Shown: positions 1-7,513, numbered from the stretch's first letter. The stretch is DNA of 10,346 nt from BPJO01 sp037189665 (GCA_037189665.1 JBBCIV010000306.1:1-10346); one strand, 5' to 3'. Numbers and translations are program-made. The notes: generated by a model from the letters alone, not told the origin.

Positions 1-54
1 GCGCGCCAAACCCCCACCATGGGGCGGCGCTAAACGGGAGGCCTGCTCGTTGTG

Positions 55-495
55 TCACGCTCGTCCGTAGACGTAATCGTTGAGCTGCTGGATCTGCATG
101 TCCTGTTCTGACACGCGGTGGGCATTGAGATCGCCGATGGAGATCATGCCGCGCAGGCTGCCGGAGGCGTCCAGAACAGGGATATGACGCACACGGCGGT
201 CGCGCATCATCTCGGCGACGTCGTCGAGGTCGGTATCGCAATCGCACGTGCAGGGATTGGCGGTCATGACTTCGCCGACCATCGTCTCGTGCGGCGTCCG
301 CTCTGCCGCCACGATGCGCGTCAGCACGTCCCGCTCGCTGAACACCCCGAGCAGCCGACCCGATGAGTCGATCACGCACACCGACCCGATGCGGTGCTCA
401 TTCATGAGCTGCGTGGCCTTCAACACGTTCATGTCCGCGGATACGCAAACAACCGATTTGCCCTTGAGCATGAGAATGTCTGCAACACTCGCCAT
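55..495 (-). CDS. Two-CBS-domain (Bateman module) protein
   Basis: A 146-residue protein made almost entirely of two CBS domains, at about residues 11-65 and 75-128. Each ends in the typical G-[VM]-[FI]-S-x-x-D-[VL] signature (GVFSERDV at 50-57, GMISIGDL at 116-123). CBS pairs bind adenosyl ligands such as AMP, ATP or SAM and usually act as energy or ligand sensors for a partner protein. A stand-alone cytosolic pair like this one has no output domain of its own, so its target cannot be read from the sequence. The start is the ATG at 495: a GGAGG lies 6 nt upstream, whereas the in-frame GTG at 510 would put that ribosome site inside the gene. It lies on the same strand as, and 123 bp downstream of, the Thg1-like gene, so it may belong to that transcript or have its own promoter. 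Residues 82-86 hold a Cys-rich CTCDC stretch at the start of the second domain. Confidence 0.88.
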   Translation of the reverse strand: MASVADILMLKGKSVVCVSADMNVLKATQLMNEHRIGSVCVIDSSGRLLGVFSERDVLTRIVAAERTPHETMVGEVMTANPCTCDCDTDLDDVAEMMRDRRVRHIPVLDASGSLRGMISIGDLNAHRVSEQDMQIQQLNDYVYGRA

Positions 496-501
496 GATGC
501 A

Positions 502-506
502 CCTCC
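502..506 (-). promoter_or_regulatory. Shine-Dalgarno site of the CBS-domain gene
   Basis: GGAGG on the minus strand, 6 nt before the ATG at 495. It complements the CCTCC near the 3' end of the 16S gene in this window (6027-6031) and decides between the ATG at 495 and the upstream GTG at 510. Confidence 0.75.
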
Positions 507-618
507 GCACGATAAGACCTATTTTCCCTGTCGGATTAAAACCGAACCTGACGTGACATCAGCGAGTATGCCAGACGCAAGTCGCGGGCCGCAACATTGT
601 GATTAGTTTCTCAAGCTT

Positions 619-1389
619 TTAGGGCGCAGGATTGCGATCAAGCAAGTCGTGGATCATCGCGGCGTACTCGTCGTGGCCTGGGAGCGACAGCGCCGTTTCG
701 AGCCGGCTTCGCAACGCGTTGACCTGTTGTCCTGTGCGCGGGTCGGCGCCGCTCTTTTCGTAGGTGTTCCAGAACACGCCAACGCCGAGCCTTTGCCATG
801 TCGGAAGCGAGGCGAAGTCAATGCCATTCTGACGCAGTAACTCGTGTTTTTCCGATACTGATTGGCCTGCCATAAATGTGCTGGCGGTGGCGGGCGATCG
901 GCCTTTGCGACGGAGCAGCCAATAACAATGCGCGCTCAGCGCGTTGCGGCCGGCGTCTTCCTGACGCCAGCGGAAGTAATCGACCACCCGCTCCGCCGAC
1001 GGCAATTCACAGATGCGAGCGTCAAAGCAACCGAGATCGCCTAGCAGAAGCGAAAATTTCGCGCTTGCCTCGCCGGCTAGGATCGAGATCAGCTTTCGCG
1101 ACTTGCGGTTGAACGTGTTGTCCTGTTTGTGCAGCAACAGCGAGATTTCGTCACTTTGCGTATAGCCGTAGCGAAACCGTGGGCCGCAGTTCATCAGATG
1201 AACAACTGTGTCGGTCATCCAGTTGCTAACGCGCAGGTCGAAGGGCATCTCGAACGAATGTTTTTCCTTTGTCAGTTTCGTGAAGTTACGGCCGTCCAGT
1301 CGGATGACGATGTAAACGTCGGGTGGGATGAGGTAATCGCGCGATGTCTCGTAGACCCGCATTTCAGCGTCAAGGGCATCAAAGTTCAT
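619..1389 (-). CDS. Thg1-like protein (tRNA-His guanylyltransferase family, 3'-5' polymerase)
   Basis: A 256-residue Thg1-superfamily enzyme, which adds nucleotides to RNA 5' ends in the 3'-5' direction with a palm fold like that of canonical polymerases. Visible motifs are RLDGRNFTKLT (30-40; D32 is a metal ligand) and TQSDEIS (77-83; D80 and E81 complete the metal site), followed by FDARICELPS (122-131) and DYFRWRQEDAGRNAL (137-151). The eukaryotic HINNLYN motif needed for G-1 addition to tRNA-His is replaced by GRNALSA, as in bacterial and archaeal Thg1-like proteins. Those enzymes prefer template-directed repair of 5'-truncated tRNAs, so repair is the likelier role here (inference). The ATG at 1389 is preferred because it overlaps the stop of the upstream kinase gene as ATGA; the 54 residues of open frame before it are a shadow of that gene. 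The overlap implies translational coupling with the kinase. Confidence 0.9.
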   Translation of the reverse strand: MNFDALDAEMRVYETSRDYLIPPDVYIVIRLDGRNFTKLTKEKHSFEMPFDLRVSNWMTDTVVHLMNCGPRFRYGYTQSDEISLLLHKQDNTFNRKSRKLISILAGEASAKFSLLLGDLGCFDARICELPSAERVVDYFRWRQEDAGRNALSAHCYWLLRRKGRSPATASTFMAGQSVSEKHELLRQNGIDFASLPTWQRLGVGVFWNTYEKSGADPRTGQQVNALRSRLETALSLPGHDEYAAMIHDLLDRNPAP

Positions 1390-1823
1390 TGCAGCGGTTC
1401 CACATGGGTTGTTCCATTGACGACGAACACGCGAAACAACGCCGCGTATCCCTCCACAAGCGATGGCCGCACCAGTTTGGCGGCGGTGCCGTGGATGGCA
1501 ATGTCTGGCACGCGATGGGATATCTCGCGCTGAGCATTGCGTTGAAGGCATTCCTCGGCCGGCACGTCGAAGAAATACCCTTCGATCCTAAAGCCACATG
1601 CTCTGGCCAAGGCGATATATCGTGCCCGCTGGGTTGCAGTTGGGTTGGTGTTATCCACCACGAATGACTGTTGGGCCATCAGGCAGGCGTGCAGCAGAAT
1701 ATCCTCGCGATTCCGCGTTTTGAGCATGTCCAGATTCAGCCGGACGTGTGTTTGTGCGAACCGAGTGGCGAAAAAACGGGACTTTCCCGACCCCTGCAGG
1801 CCACAGAAAATTACGGCGTTCAT
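1386..1823 (-). CDS. Polynucleotide-kinase-like P-loop kinase (PNKP kinase-domain type)
   Basis: A 145-residue P-loop phosphotransferase. The Walker A motif GLQGSGKS is at residues 8-15. D32 in NLDML sits where T4 Pnk and PNKP carry the Asp that activates the 5'-OH. A VVDNTNPTATQRARY block follows (about 55-69), then a lid-like RNAQRE. The C-terminal part (HRVPDIAIHG...PSLVEGY) resembles the end of the mammalian PNKP kinase domain. By family it should transfer ATP phosphate to a 5'-OH nucleic acid end. No phosphatase domain is fused. The ATG at 1823 is the only start in this frame before an upstream stop, and no good Shine-Dalgarno precedes it. An AGGAG followed by an ATG at 1932 opens a different frame that runs over this start. 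The gene overlaps the Thg1-like gene by ATGA, so the pair probably prepares and rebuilds RNA 5' ends. A different small-molecule kinase of the AAA_33 group is the main alternative. Confidence 0.8.
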   Translation of the reverse strand: MNAVIFCGLQGSGKSRFFATRFAQTHVRLNLDMLKTRNREDILLHACLMAQQSFVVDNTNPTATQRARYIALARACGFRIEGYFFDVPAEECLQRNAQREISHRVPDIAIHGTAAKLVRPSLVEGYAALFRVFVVNGTTHVEPLQ

Positions 1824-2330
1824 GACGCGGCATTGTCCGCGGATAAGCGATCTCCGACAAACGTTGATCTCCGATTAGTCGCCCGATGTGCAGCCGCACT
1901 TCCGATCGCTCGGGCGATTGGATTATCAACATACCTGTCTCCTGTAGGATCGTTCTTGGCTGGCGGCGGCAAGCGTGGCGAACTCGCGCCGGCAGAGATG
2001 TGCTGTCAGAGCCGCGCGTTCAAGATGAGGGGGCTCGCATCCGTTTTCGATGATGATGTGTAGCCACACGTTTGAGATGAACGCGCTTGCTGACTTGGTA
2101 TTTGCTGCCCTCCGGTTTTCTTTCTCTTTGCGAACTCTACGCTTCTCTGCGACAAAATCTCGCCACGGAAGGCGAACTGGCTTTGACAACGTCGCCATGC
2201 AACGGCCCCCCGGCCAGCCGTGTCAGGCCGGATATCCGGGGCCAAATCGGGCGTCCGAAACGGGATTTCCGCGAGGTTTAGGGGCGGTTTGCGTTTGACA
2301 GTCGCCCACCTGCCGGGCGACAACAGCGTC
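1824..2330. other. Intergenic region between the divergent kinase and der genes
   Basis: About 500 bp without a gene I can support. A 90-codon minus-strand frame (1926-2198) and short plus-strand frames are open, but their products match nothing I recognise. A C/T-rich stretch at about 2108-2150 (ending TTCTCTGCG) resembles the low-information extragenic sequence also present at 6345-6375. TTGACA hexamers on the plus strand at 2183-2188 and 2295-2300 could be -35 elements for der, but neither has a good -10 about 17 bp downstream. On the minus strand GATAAT lies at about 1923-1928, roughly 100 bp before the kinase ATG, and is only a weak -10 candidate. Confidence 0.5.
2301..2321 (+). promoter_or_regulatory. 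Perfect 7-bp hairpin just before the der start
   Basis: GTCGCCC (2301-2307) and GGGCGAC (2315-2321) form a GC-rich stem with a 7-nt loop. It ends 9 nt before the der ATG at 2331, occupying the place of a ribosome-binding site, and no Shine-Dalgarno is visible there. It could set the translation rate of der or serve as a DNA-level operator; both are inference. Confidence 0.4.
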
Positions 2331-3812
2331 ATGAAACTGCCTGTCGTCGCCATCGTCGGCCGCCCGAATGTGGGTAAATCGAGCCTGTTGAACGCGCTGG
2401 CCGGGAAGAAGGTGTCCATCGTTCAGGACATGCCCGGCGTCACGCGAGACCGCGTGTCCTATCACCTGTCGATCGACGGAAAGTACGTCGAAATGGTCGA
2501 CACCGGCGGTTACGGGTTCGTCGATGAACAGGGGCTGACGGAACACATCAAGCACCAGATCGAGATCGCCATGGCCCGGGCAGACCTGGTCGTGTTCGTC
2601 GGCGATACCACCGCCGGCGTGACGAGCGGGGATCAGACGATCGTGCGGATGCTGCGCAACAAGGGCATCAAGACGATCGTCGTCGCCAACAAGGCCGACG
2701 GCCCGAAGGCCGATCCGGCCGTCGCGGAGTTCAGCCGGCTGGGCTTCGGCAACCCGATCGCGGTGTCGGCGATGAACGACCGCAACCTCGATCAGCTGGT
2801 CGACGTCATCCGACAGAATGTGGATTTGACGAATGCCCCGACCGAACTTCCGCCGCCGGAGATGTTCATCGCGATCGTCGGGAAACGGAACGCTGGCAAG
2901 AGCACGCTGGTAAACGCTGTCGCGAAGCTGTACGAGGGCGACCCGCAGCGCGTGATCGTGTCGGAGGTGCCGGGAACGACGCGCGACAGCGTGGACGTTC
3001 GCTTCGAAAAGGACGGCCACGCCTTGGTTGTCATCGATACCGCCGGCGTACGGAAAAAGCGGCATATGGTGACGAATGACATCGAATTCTACAGCTTTCA
3101 CCGGGCCGAGCGGTCGATCCGTCGGGCGGACGTGGTGCTGTTCCTGATCGACGCGTCGGAGCCCGTCAGCGAGCCGGATAAGAAGCTGGCGGCGTACATT
3201 GCCGAGCAGTACAAGCCGGTCATCCTGGTCATCAACAAGTGGGACATCGCACGGGCGGAACTGAAGAAACGCGACGGGGAGAAGTATCGCGACGCTGACG
3301 CGATGGAAGCATTTGGCGAATACCTGGGCAAAGAGTTGAAGTTTCTCGATTTCGCGCCGATCGCTTTCACGACCGCCAGGGATGGCAAGAACGTGCAGCA
3401 GGTGCTCGATCTGGCGGGGCACCTGCACAAGCAGGCGACCGAGCGCGTGACCACCGGCCGGCTAAACGCGGCGCTGGAGGCCGTGGTGAAGGAGCGAGCC
3501 CCCAGTTCCAAGGCCAGCGCCCGCCCGAAGATTTTCTACGCCACGCAGGTGGCGGTGTCGCCGCCGACGCTGGTGCTGTTCGTGAACAACGCGGATTACA
3601 TCGACGAGAACTACCGCCGGTTCGTCACCAACCGGTTTCGCGAATTGCTGCCGTACGCCGAGGTGCCGATCAAGCTCCAGGTGCGAGGCAGGGTGCGCGA
3701 TGCCACCCGCGAGGCAACCCACCTCGGGTTGATGGACAAGCGGGCGAAGCGCCGCATCGTCGCCAAGCGGCCTTCCGAGAAGGCGAAAGCGGCGGCAAAA
3801 AAGCGGAAGTAA
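2331..3812 (+). CDS. der: Ribosome biogenesis GTPase Der (EngA)
   Basis: A 493-residue tandem GTPase required for assembly of the 50S ribosomal subunit. G domain 1 has GRPNVGKS (10-17), PGVTRD (35-40), DTGG (57-60), NKAD (120-123) and SA (146-147). G domain 2 has GKRNAGKS (184-191), PGTTRD (214-219), DTAG (236-239) and NKWD (302-305). The KH-like C-terminal domain spans about 375-455, and the tail from about 469 is rich in Lys, Arg and Ala. The second P-loop reads KRNAGKS rather than the usual RPNVGKS but keeps the GK[ST] core. The ATG at 2331 is chosen because family members start with this short M-x-x-P-V-V-A-I-V-G segment; the 37 open codons before it are not conserved in kind. The stop lies 20 nt before the first rRNA promoter with no terminator between, so some read-through into the 16S unit is possible. 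Confidence 0.97.
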   Translation: MKLPVVAIVGRPNVGKSSLLNALAGKKVSIVQDMPGVTRDRVSYHLSIDGKYVEMVDTGGYGFVDEQGLTEHIKHQIEIAMARADLVVFVGDTTAGVTSGDQTIVRMLRNKGIKTIVVANKADGPKADPAVAEFSRLGFGNPIAVSAMNDRNLDQLVDVIRQNVDLTNAPTELPPPEMFIAIVGKRNAGKSTLVNAVAKLYEGDPQRVIVSEVPGTTRDSVDVRFEKDGHALVVIDTAGVRKKRHMVTNDIEFYSFHRAERSIRRADVVLFLIDASEPVSEPDKKLAAYIAEQYKPVILVINKWDIARAELKKRDGEKYRDADAMEAFGEYLGKELKFLDFAPIAFTTARDGKNVQQVLDLAGHLHKQATERVTTGRLNAALEAVVKERAPSSKASARPKIFYATQVAVSPPTLVLFVNNADYIDENYRRFVTNRFRELLPYAEVPIKLQVRGRVRDATREATHLGLMDKRAKRRIVAKRPSEKAKAAAKKRK

Positions 3813-3860
3813 AATTTTTAGACTCCCTCCGCTTGACGGCCAAGAATTGGTTGGCATAAT
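3811..3860 (+). promoter_or_regulatory. rRNA promoter P1 with an A/T-rich upstream element
   Basis: TTGACG (3833-3838), a 16-bp spacer and CATAAT (3855-3860) make a good sigma70-type promoter. AAAATTTTTA (3811-3820) upstream resembles an rRNA UP element, although its first bases overlap the der stop codon. Transcripts would begin near 3867, about 665 nt before the mature 16S. Confidence 0.7.
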
Positions 3861-3985
3861 CCCCGCCTCACTGATCCGGAACGGGACGCAAATAAACGCG
3901 GACCGGAGGATTGGTGGCCGATGTAACAATCGGGCTGACAATAGGTTAGAGAAGATCCGGGTTTGCTCAGTCTTCTCCGCGAGTT

Positions 3986-4035
3986 AAAAAAATCTCGCGA
4001 CAACCGGTTGACAGTGACGCGAGTCGCGATACGAT
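3986..4035 (+). promoter_or_regulatory. rRNA promoter P2 with an A-tract and an overlapping palindrome
   Basis: TTGACA (4008-4013), a 16-bp spacer and TACGAT (4030-4035) form the second, probably stronger promoter. An A-tract (3986-3992) lies about 16-22 bp upstream of the -35, in UP-element position. The perfect 10-bp palindrome CAACCGGTTG (4001-4010) overlaps the first half of the -35 and could be a regulator site. About 15 bp after the -10 comes CGGAACGGACGCAA (4051-4064). A nearly identical CGGAACGGGACGCAA lies 16 bp after the P1 -10 (3877-3891), so the two promoters share an initially transcribed motif. Confidence 0.75.
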
Positions 4036-4092
4036 GTGCGACCCAATCGACGGAACGGACGCAAGTTCGAGACGCCGATAACGAGATCAAAG

Positions 4093-4130
4093 CTGGCTTG
4101 CCAGTCTTGAATATCGGGTGCTCTTTGACA
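4093..4130 (+). promoter_or_regulatory. boxB-like hairpin and boxA antitermination signal
   Basis: TGCTCTTTGACA (4119-4130) matches the E. coli rrn boxA TGCTCTTTAACA at 11 of 12 positions. CTGGCTTGCCAG (4093-4104), a small hairpin, precedes it in the place of boxB. A TGTGGG (4157-4162), loosely like boxC, follows. BoxA RNA recruits NusB/NusE and associated factors so that polymerase ignores Rho in long untranslated rRNA. The boxA overlaps the start of the processing stem. Confidence 0.72.
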
Positions 4131-4144
4131 AGTGAATAGTCGGA
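4124..4144 (+). other. 5' half of the 16S processing stem
   Basis: Pairs with 6149-6169 over 21 positions with one mismatch (T4126 opposite C6167); 18 consecutive bases (4127-4144 with 6149-6166) pair perfectly. A helix of this length enclosing the whole 16S is the usual RNase III substrate that releases pre-16S. Confidence 0.85.
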
Positions 4145-4326
4145 AAGCCGCGAGAATGTGGGCCGAAACCTGTGTCAAGCAGGAGGTTCGGCGAAGATCT
4201 TAGTGGTCGCAAGCAACTTCGGTTGCGGGCGGCCCACCAAATCTTCAGCATTCTCGTGTCACCTATAAGAAAGTGAATCCAATTCATTTTTCTATGAGTA
4301 ATATGCCAGAATGCTGAAGCCTTGCT

Positions 4327-4425
4327 CTGGTAGATGTGACGTAACAGTCTTGTCTACCAGCTGACCCTTGGGCCTAGTCACCCAAGGGCAGTAATCAGCC
4401 TATCAGATTGTCTTAGTCTGATAGG
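4327..4425 (+). repeat. Three consecutive perfect hairpins in the rRNA leader
   Basis: CTGGTAGA/TCTACCAG (4327-4334 with 4353-4360), CCCTTGGG/CCCAAGGG (4365-4372 with 4381-4388) and CCTATCAGA/TCTGATAGG (4399-4407 with 4417-4425) follow each other with short gaps. None has a U-tract, so they are not intrinsic terminators. They are probably leader RNA structure involved in folding or processing. Confidence 0.65.
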
Positions 4426-4531
4426 TATAGGACAAACTCATTTCGAGGATAAACCCGAACGCGAAACTGTAAGTCGGAGCTAAGTCGCAAGACGACGCTT
4501 TGCATGAGGAGTGTTTTCGGGCCAAGAAATT

Positions 4532-6186
<1,655 letters not shown>

Positions 6187-6221
6187 AGCCCACGGTTAAC
6201 CCCGTGGGCTTTTTTGTTTTT
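6187..6221 (+). terminator. Intrinsic terminator of the 16S transcription unit
   Basis: AGCCCACGG (6187-6195) and CCGTGGGCT (6202-6210) form a 9-bp GC-rich stem with a 6-nt loop, followed by TTTTTTGTTTTT. It ends the unit 17 nt after the processing stem, which confirms that no 23S or 5S is co-transcribed. Confidence 0.92.
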
Positions 6222-6268
6222 GAGTTCGGACGAGGGAATGAGCGCCAAAGTGTCAGGAGAAGAGAGAC

Positions 6269-6341
6269 AAGTAGCACGGGCGTCTCGCCCGTGATTTCAT
6301 TGGCTTTTCGCCGATCCACGGGCGAGACGCCCGTGCTACTT
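6269..6341. repeat. 25-bp perfect inverted repeat with self-complementary arms (extragenic palindromic repeat)
   Basis: The left arm (6269-6293) and right arm (6317-6341) are perfect reverse complements over 25 bp with a 23-bp spacer. Each arm is itself nearly palindromic (CACGGGCG-TCT-CGCCCGTG), so both arms and the whole element can fold. From memory, the core GTAGCACGGGCGTCTCGCCCGTG is a widespread extragenic repeat in Planctomycetes and Verrucomicrobia, often mistranslated as STGVSPV- or ARASRPW-like peptides. It lies between the 16S terminator and the next gene and is not followed by a T-tract. Confidence 0.85.
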
Positions 6342-6529
6342 TCTGCATTGTTCTTCTCTGCGTCTCGGCGTTCACATTCTTATACCGCTCGGCAAATTCA
6401 TTTCCGCCCGTAAATGCTGAGCTGAACGTCGCGTCGCGTGAATGCGCCGATGAAATCCTCTCCGCACAACCACTTCCCCTTCGGCGGCAAATCGGCATAA
6501 TGGCCCGTCCAACGTTATCGAGGAGCGCG
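6342..6529. other. Upstream region of the zinc-ribbon gene
   Basis: No gene is visible. It begins with a TTCTTCTCTGCGTCTCGGCG stretch that looks like the continuation of the extragenic repeat. CATAAT (6496-6501) is a plausible -10 element, with only a poor -35 about 17 bp upstream. Transcription from it would start near 6508, leaving a leader of about 22 nt before the ATG at 6530. Confidence 0.35.
6520..6525 (+). promoter_or_regulatory. Shine-Dalgarno site deciding the zinc-ribbon gene start
   Basis: GAGGAG lies 4 nt before the ATG at 6530. It would fall inside the gene if the earlier in-frame ATG at 6500 were used, so it supports the later start. Confidence 0.65.
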
Positions 6530-7489
6530 ATGGGTCCGACAAACGTCGCCCTAGTCAAGTTATATCAATCTGAAACCGAGCTGCGCGAGGCCCAACGGCG
6601 TCTTGACGCGGTTACCAAGAACGTCCGCCTTCAGCAACGCAAGGTGGACGACCTCACCGCCCGGCAACAGACGGCACACAGCGACCTGCAGAAGCTGCAG
6701 GCAAAGAACGCCGAGCTGATGCTGGAAATCCAGTCCCGCGAAGAAAAGATTGAGGCGCTTCGCGGCCAACAGCAGCAGGCACAGACGAATCGTGAATACC
6801 AGGCCTTCCTGGTCCAGATCAACACGTTCAAGGTTGATAAAGGCAAGGTGGAAGAAGATTCCCTGAAGCTGATGGAGCAGATCGAGGCGCTCGGTAAGGA
6901 AAGCGAAACGCTCATTGCCCAACTGGCTACCGAGTCGGCGAAGTTTCAGGAGATGAAAACGTCGATCGACCAGCGCGTGCAGGAGATGTCCGCTGCCGTC
7001 GAAGCACTTCGGCCGGCGCGAGATGCTGCCGCTGCGGCGGTGCCGGAGCGGGCGAAGGTGGTCTTCGATCGCCTGGCCGACCGCTACGAAGGCGAGGCGA
7101 TGGAACCCATCGACAAGCCGCACCCCAAGCGAGAAGAGTACATCGCCACCATCTGCAACATCGATCTCACCGTCGACGTTTACAACCGCCTTCACACGCG
7201 AGATGAACTCCTGTTTTGCCCGTCTTGCGGGCGCATCATGTTCATTCCCGAGGACTTGGTTCCGGAGAAGGCCGTCCACAAGCCGAAGGAAAAGAAGCCG
7301 CGTAAGCCGAAGCAGGACCTCGCGGCCCCGGTCCCGCGTCAGTTGCTGGCCGGCAGCGTGGTGGCAAGCGTCGATCAGGACGACGAAGAATCTCCTGCCG
7401 CCGCTTCGTCCGAGCCGCCGGTGGAGTCCTCGGAGCCGACGCAGAGCGTCGATGCTCAGGCATCGCAGGAACAGCCATCGAACAACTAA
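6530..7489 (+). CDS. Coiled-coil protein with a C-terminal zinc ribbon (COG1579 / DUF164-like)
   Basis: A 319-residue protein. Residues about 8-175 are heptad-rich, charged coiled coil, probably a helical hairpin. A zinc-ribbon region follows at about 203-240 with CPSCGRIMF (C230, C233). A basic Lys/Pro linker (251-262) and a Ser/Pro/acidic tail complete it. The family (zf-RING_7; chlamydial CdsZ/CT398 and mycobacterial Rv2229c types) is thought to bind partner proteins or nucleic acid. The first zinc knuckle, normally CxxC, here reads CNID (C209, D212), so one cysteine ligand is replaced by Asp. The ATG at 6530 is chosen over 6500 because of the ribosome site at 6520-6525 and the possible -10 at 6496-6501. 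rnhA follows after a terminator; COG1579 genes lie near RNase H genes in other phyla too (for example Rv2229c with Rv2228c). The tail beyond residue 245 is longer than usual. Confidence 0.83.
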   Translation: MGPTNVALVKLYQSETELREAQRRLDAVTKNVRLQQRKVDDLTARQQTAHSDLQKLQAKNAELMLEIQSREEKIEALRGQQQQAQTNREYQAFLVQINTFKVDKGKVEEDSLKLMEQIEALGKESETLIAQLATESAKFQEMKTSIDQRVQEMSAAVEALRPARDAAAAAVPERAKVVFDRLADRYEGEAMEPIDKPHPKREEYIATICNIDLTVDVYNRLHTRDELLFCPSCGRIMFIPEDLVPEKAVHKPKEKKPRKPKQDLAAPVPRQLLAGSVVASVDQDDEESPAAASSEPPVESSEPTQSVDAQASQEQPSNN

Positions 7490-7513
7490 CGCCTTTTCTG
7501 GTTACACATGACT

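Larger units (their letters stand above)
4041..4531 (+). ncRNA. Structured 16S rRNA leader
   Basis: About 490 nt transcribed from P2 before the mature 16S. In order it holds a boxB/boxA-like signal, the 5' half of the processing stem, and a folded domain closed by CGAGAAT/ATTCTCG (4151-4157 with 4250-4256) and GTGGGCC/GGCCCAC (4158-4164 with 4231-4237). That domain includes a cUUCGg-capped hairpin (GCAAC at 4213-4217, GTTGC at 4222-4226). Then follow three consecutive hairpins (4327-4425) and a CCCGAA/TTCGGG helix (4454-4459 with 4516-4521) next to the 16S start. No open frame here is credible as a gene. Such leaders act in antitermination, folding and pre-rRNA processing in other bacteria. 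Confidence 0.7.

Noticed and set aside
1..54. Left edge before the CBS gene stop
   Set aside because: A short GC-rich stretch with a C-run and ATGGGG; too little sequence to call a gene end or a terminator.
1926..2198. Minus-strand 90-codon frame between the kinase and der, with a G-rich stretch before its ATG
   Set aside because: No recognisable domain; the Arg/Lys/Glu-rich start comes from the C/T-rich extragenic-type stretch on the other strand. A real gene cannot be fully excluded.
2223..3428. Long minus-strand open frame of 401 codons
   Set aside because: It lies wholly antisense to der, which has every GTPase motif. Its Arg/His/Asp-rich product is typical of an antisense shadow in GC-rich DNA.
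4268..4293. Imperfect A/T-rich hairpin with a short T-run in the leader, terminator-like
   Set aside because: The stem is weak and broken, and a terminator between the promoters and the 16S would make no sense; more likely leader structure.
6560..7279. Minus-strand open frame of 239 codons
   Set aside because: Antisense shadow of the coiled-coil zinc-ribbon gene; the product is Leu/Arg-biased with no motif.
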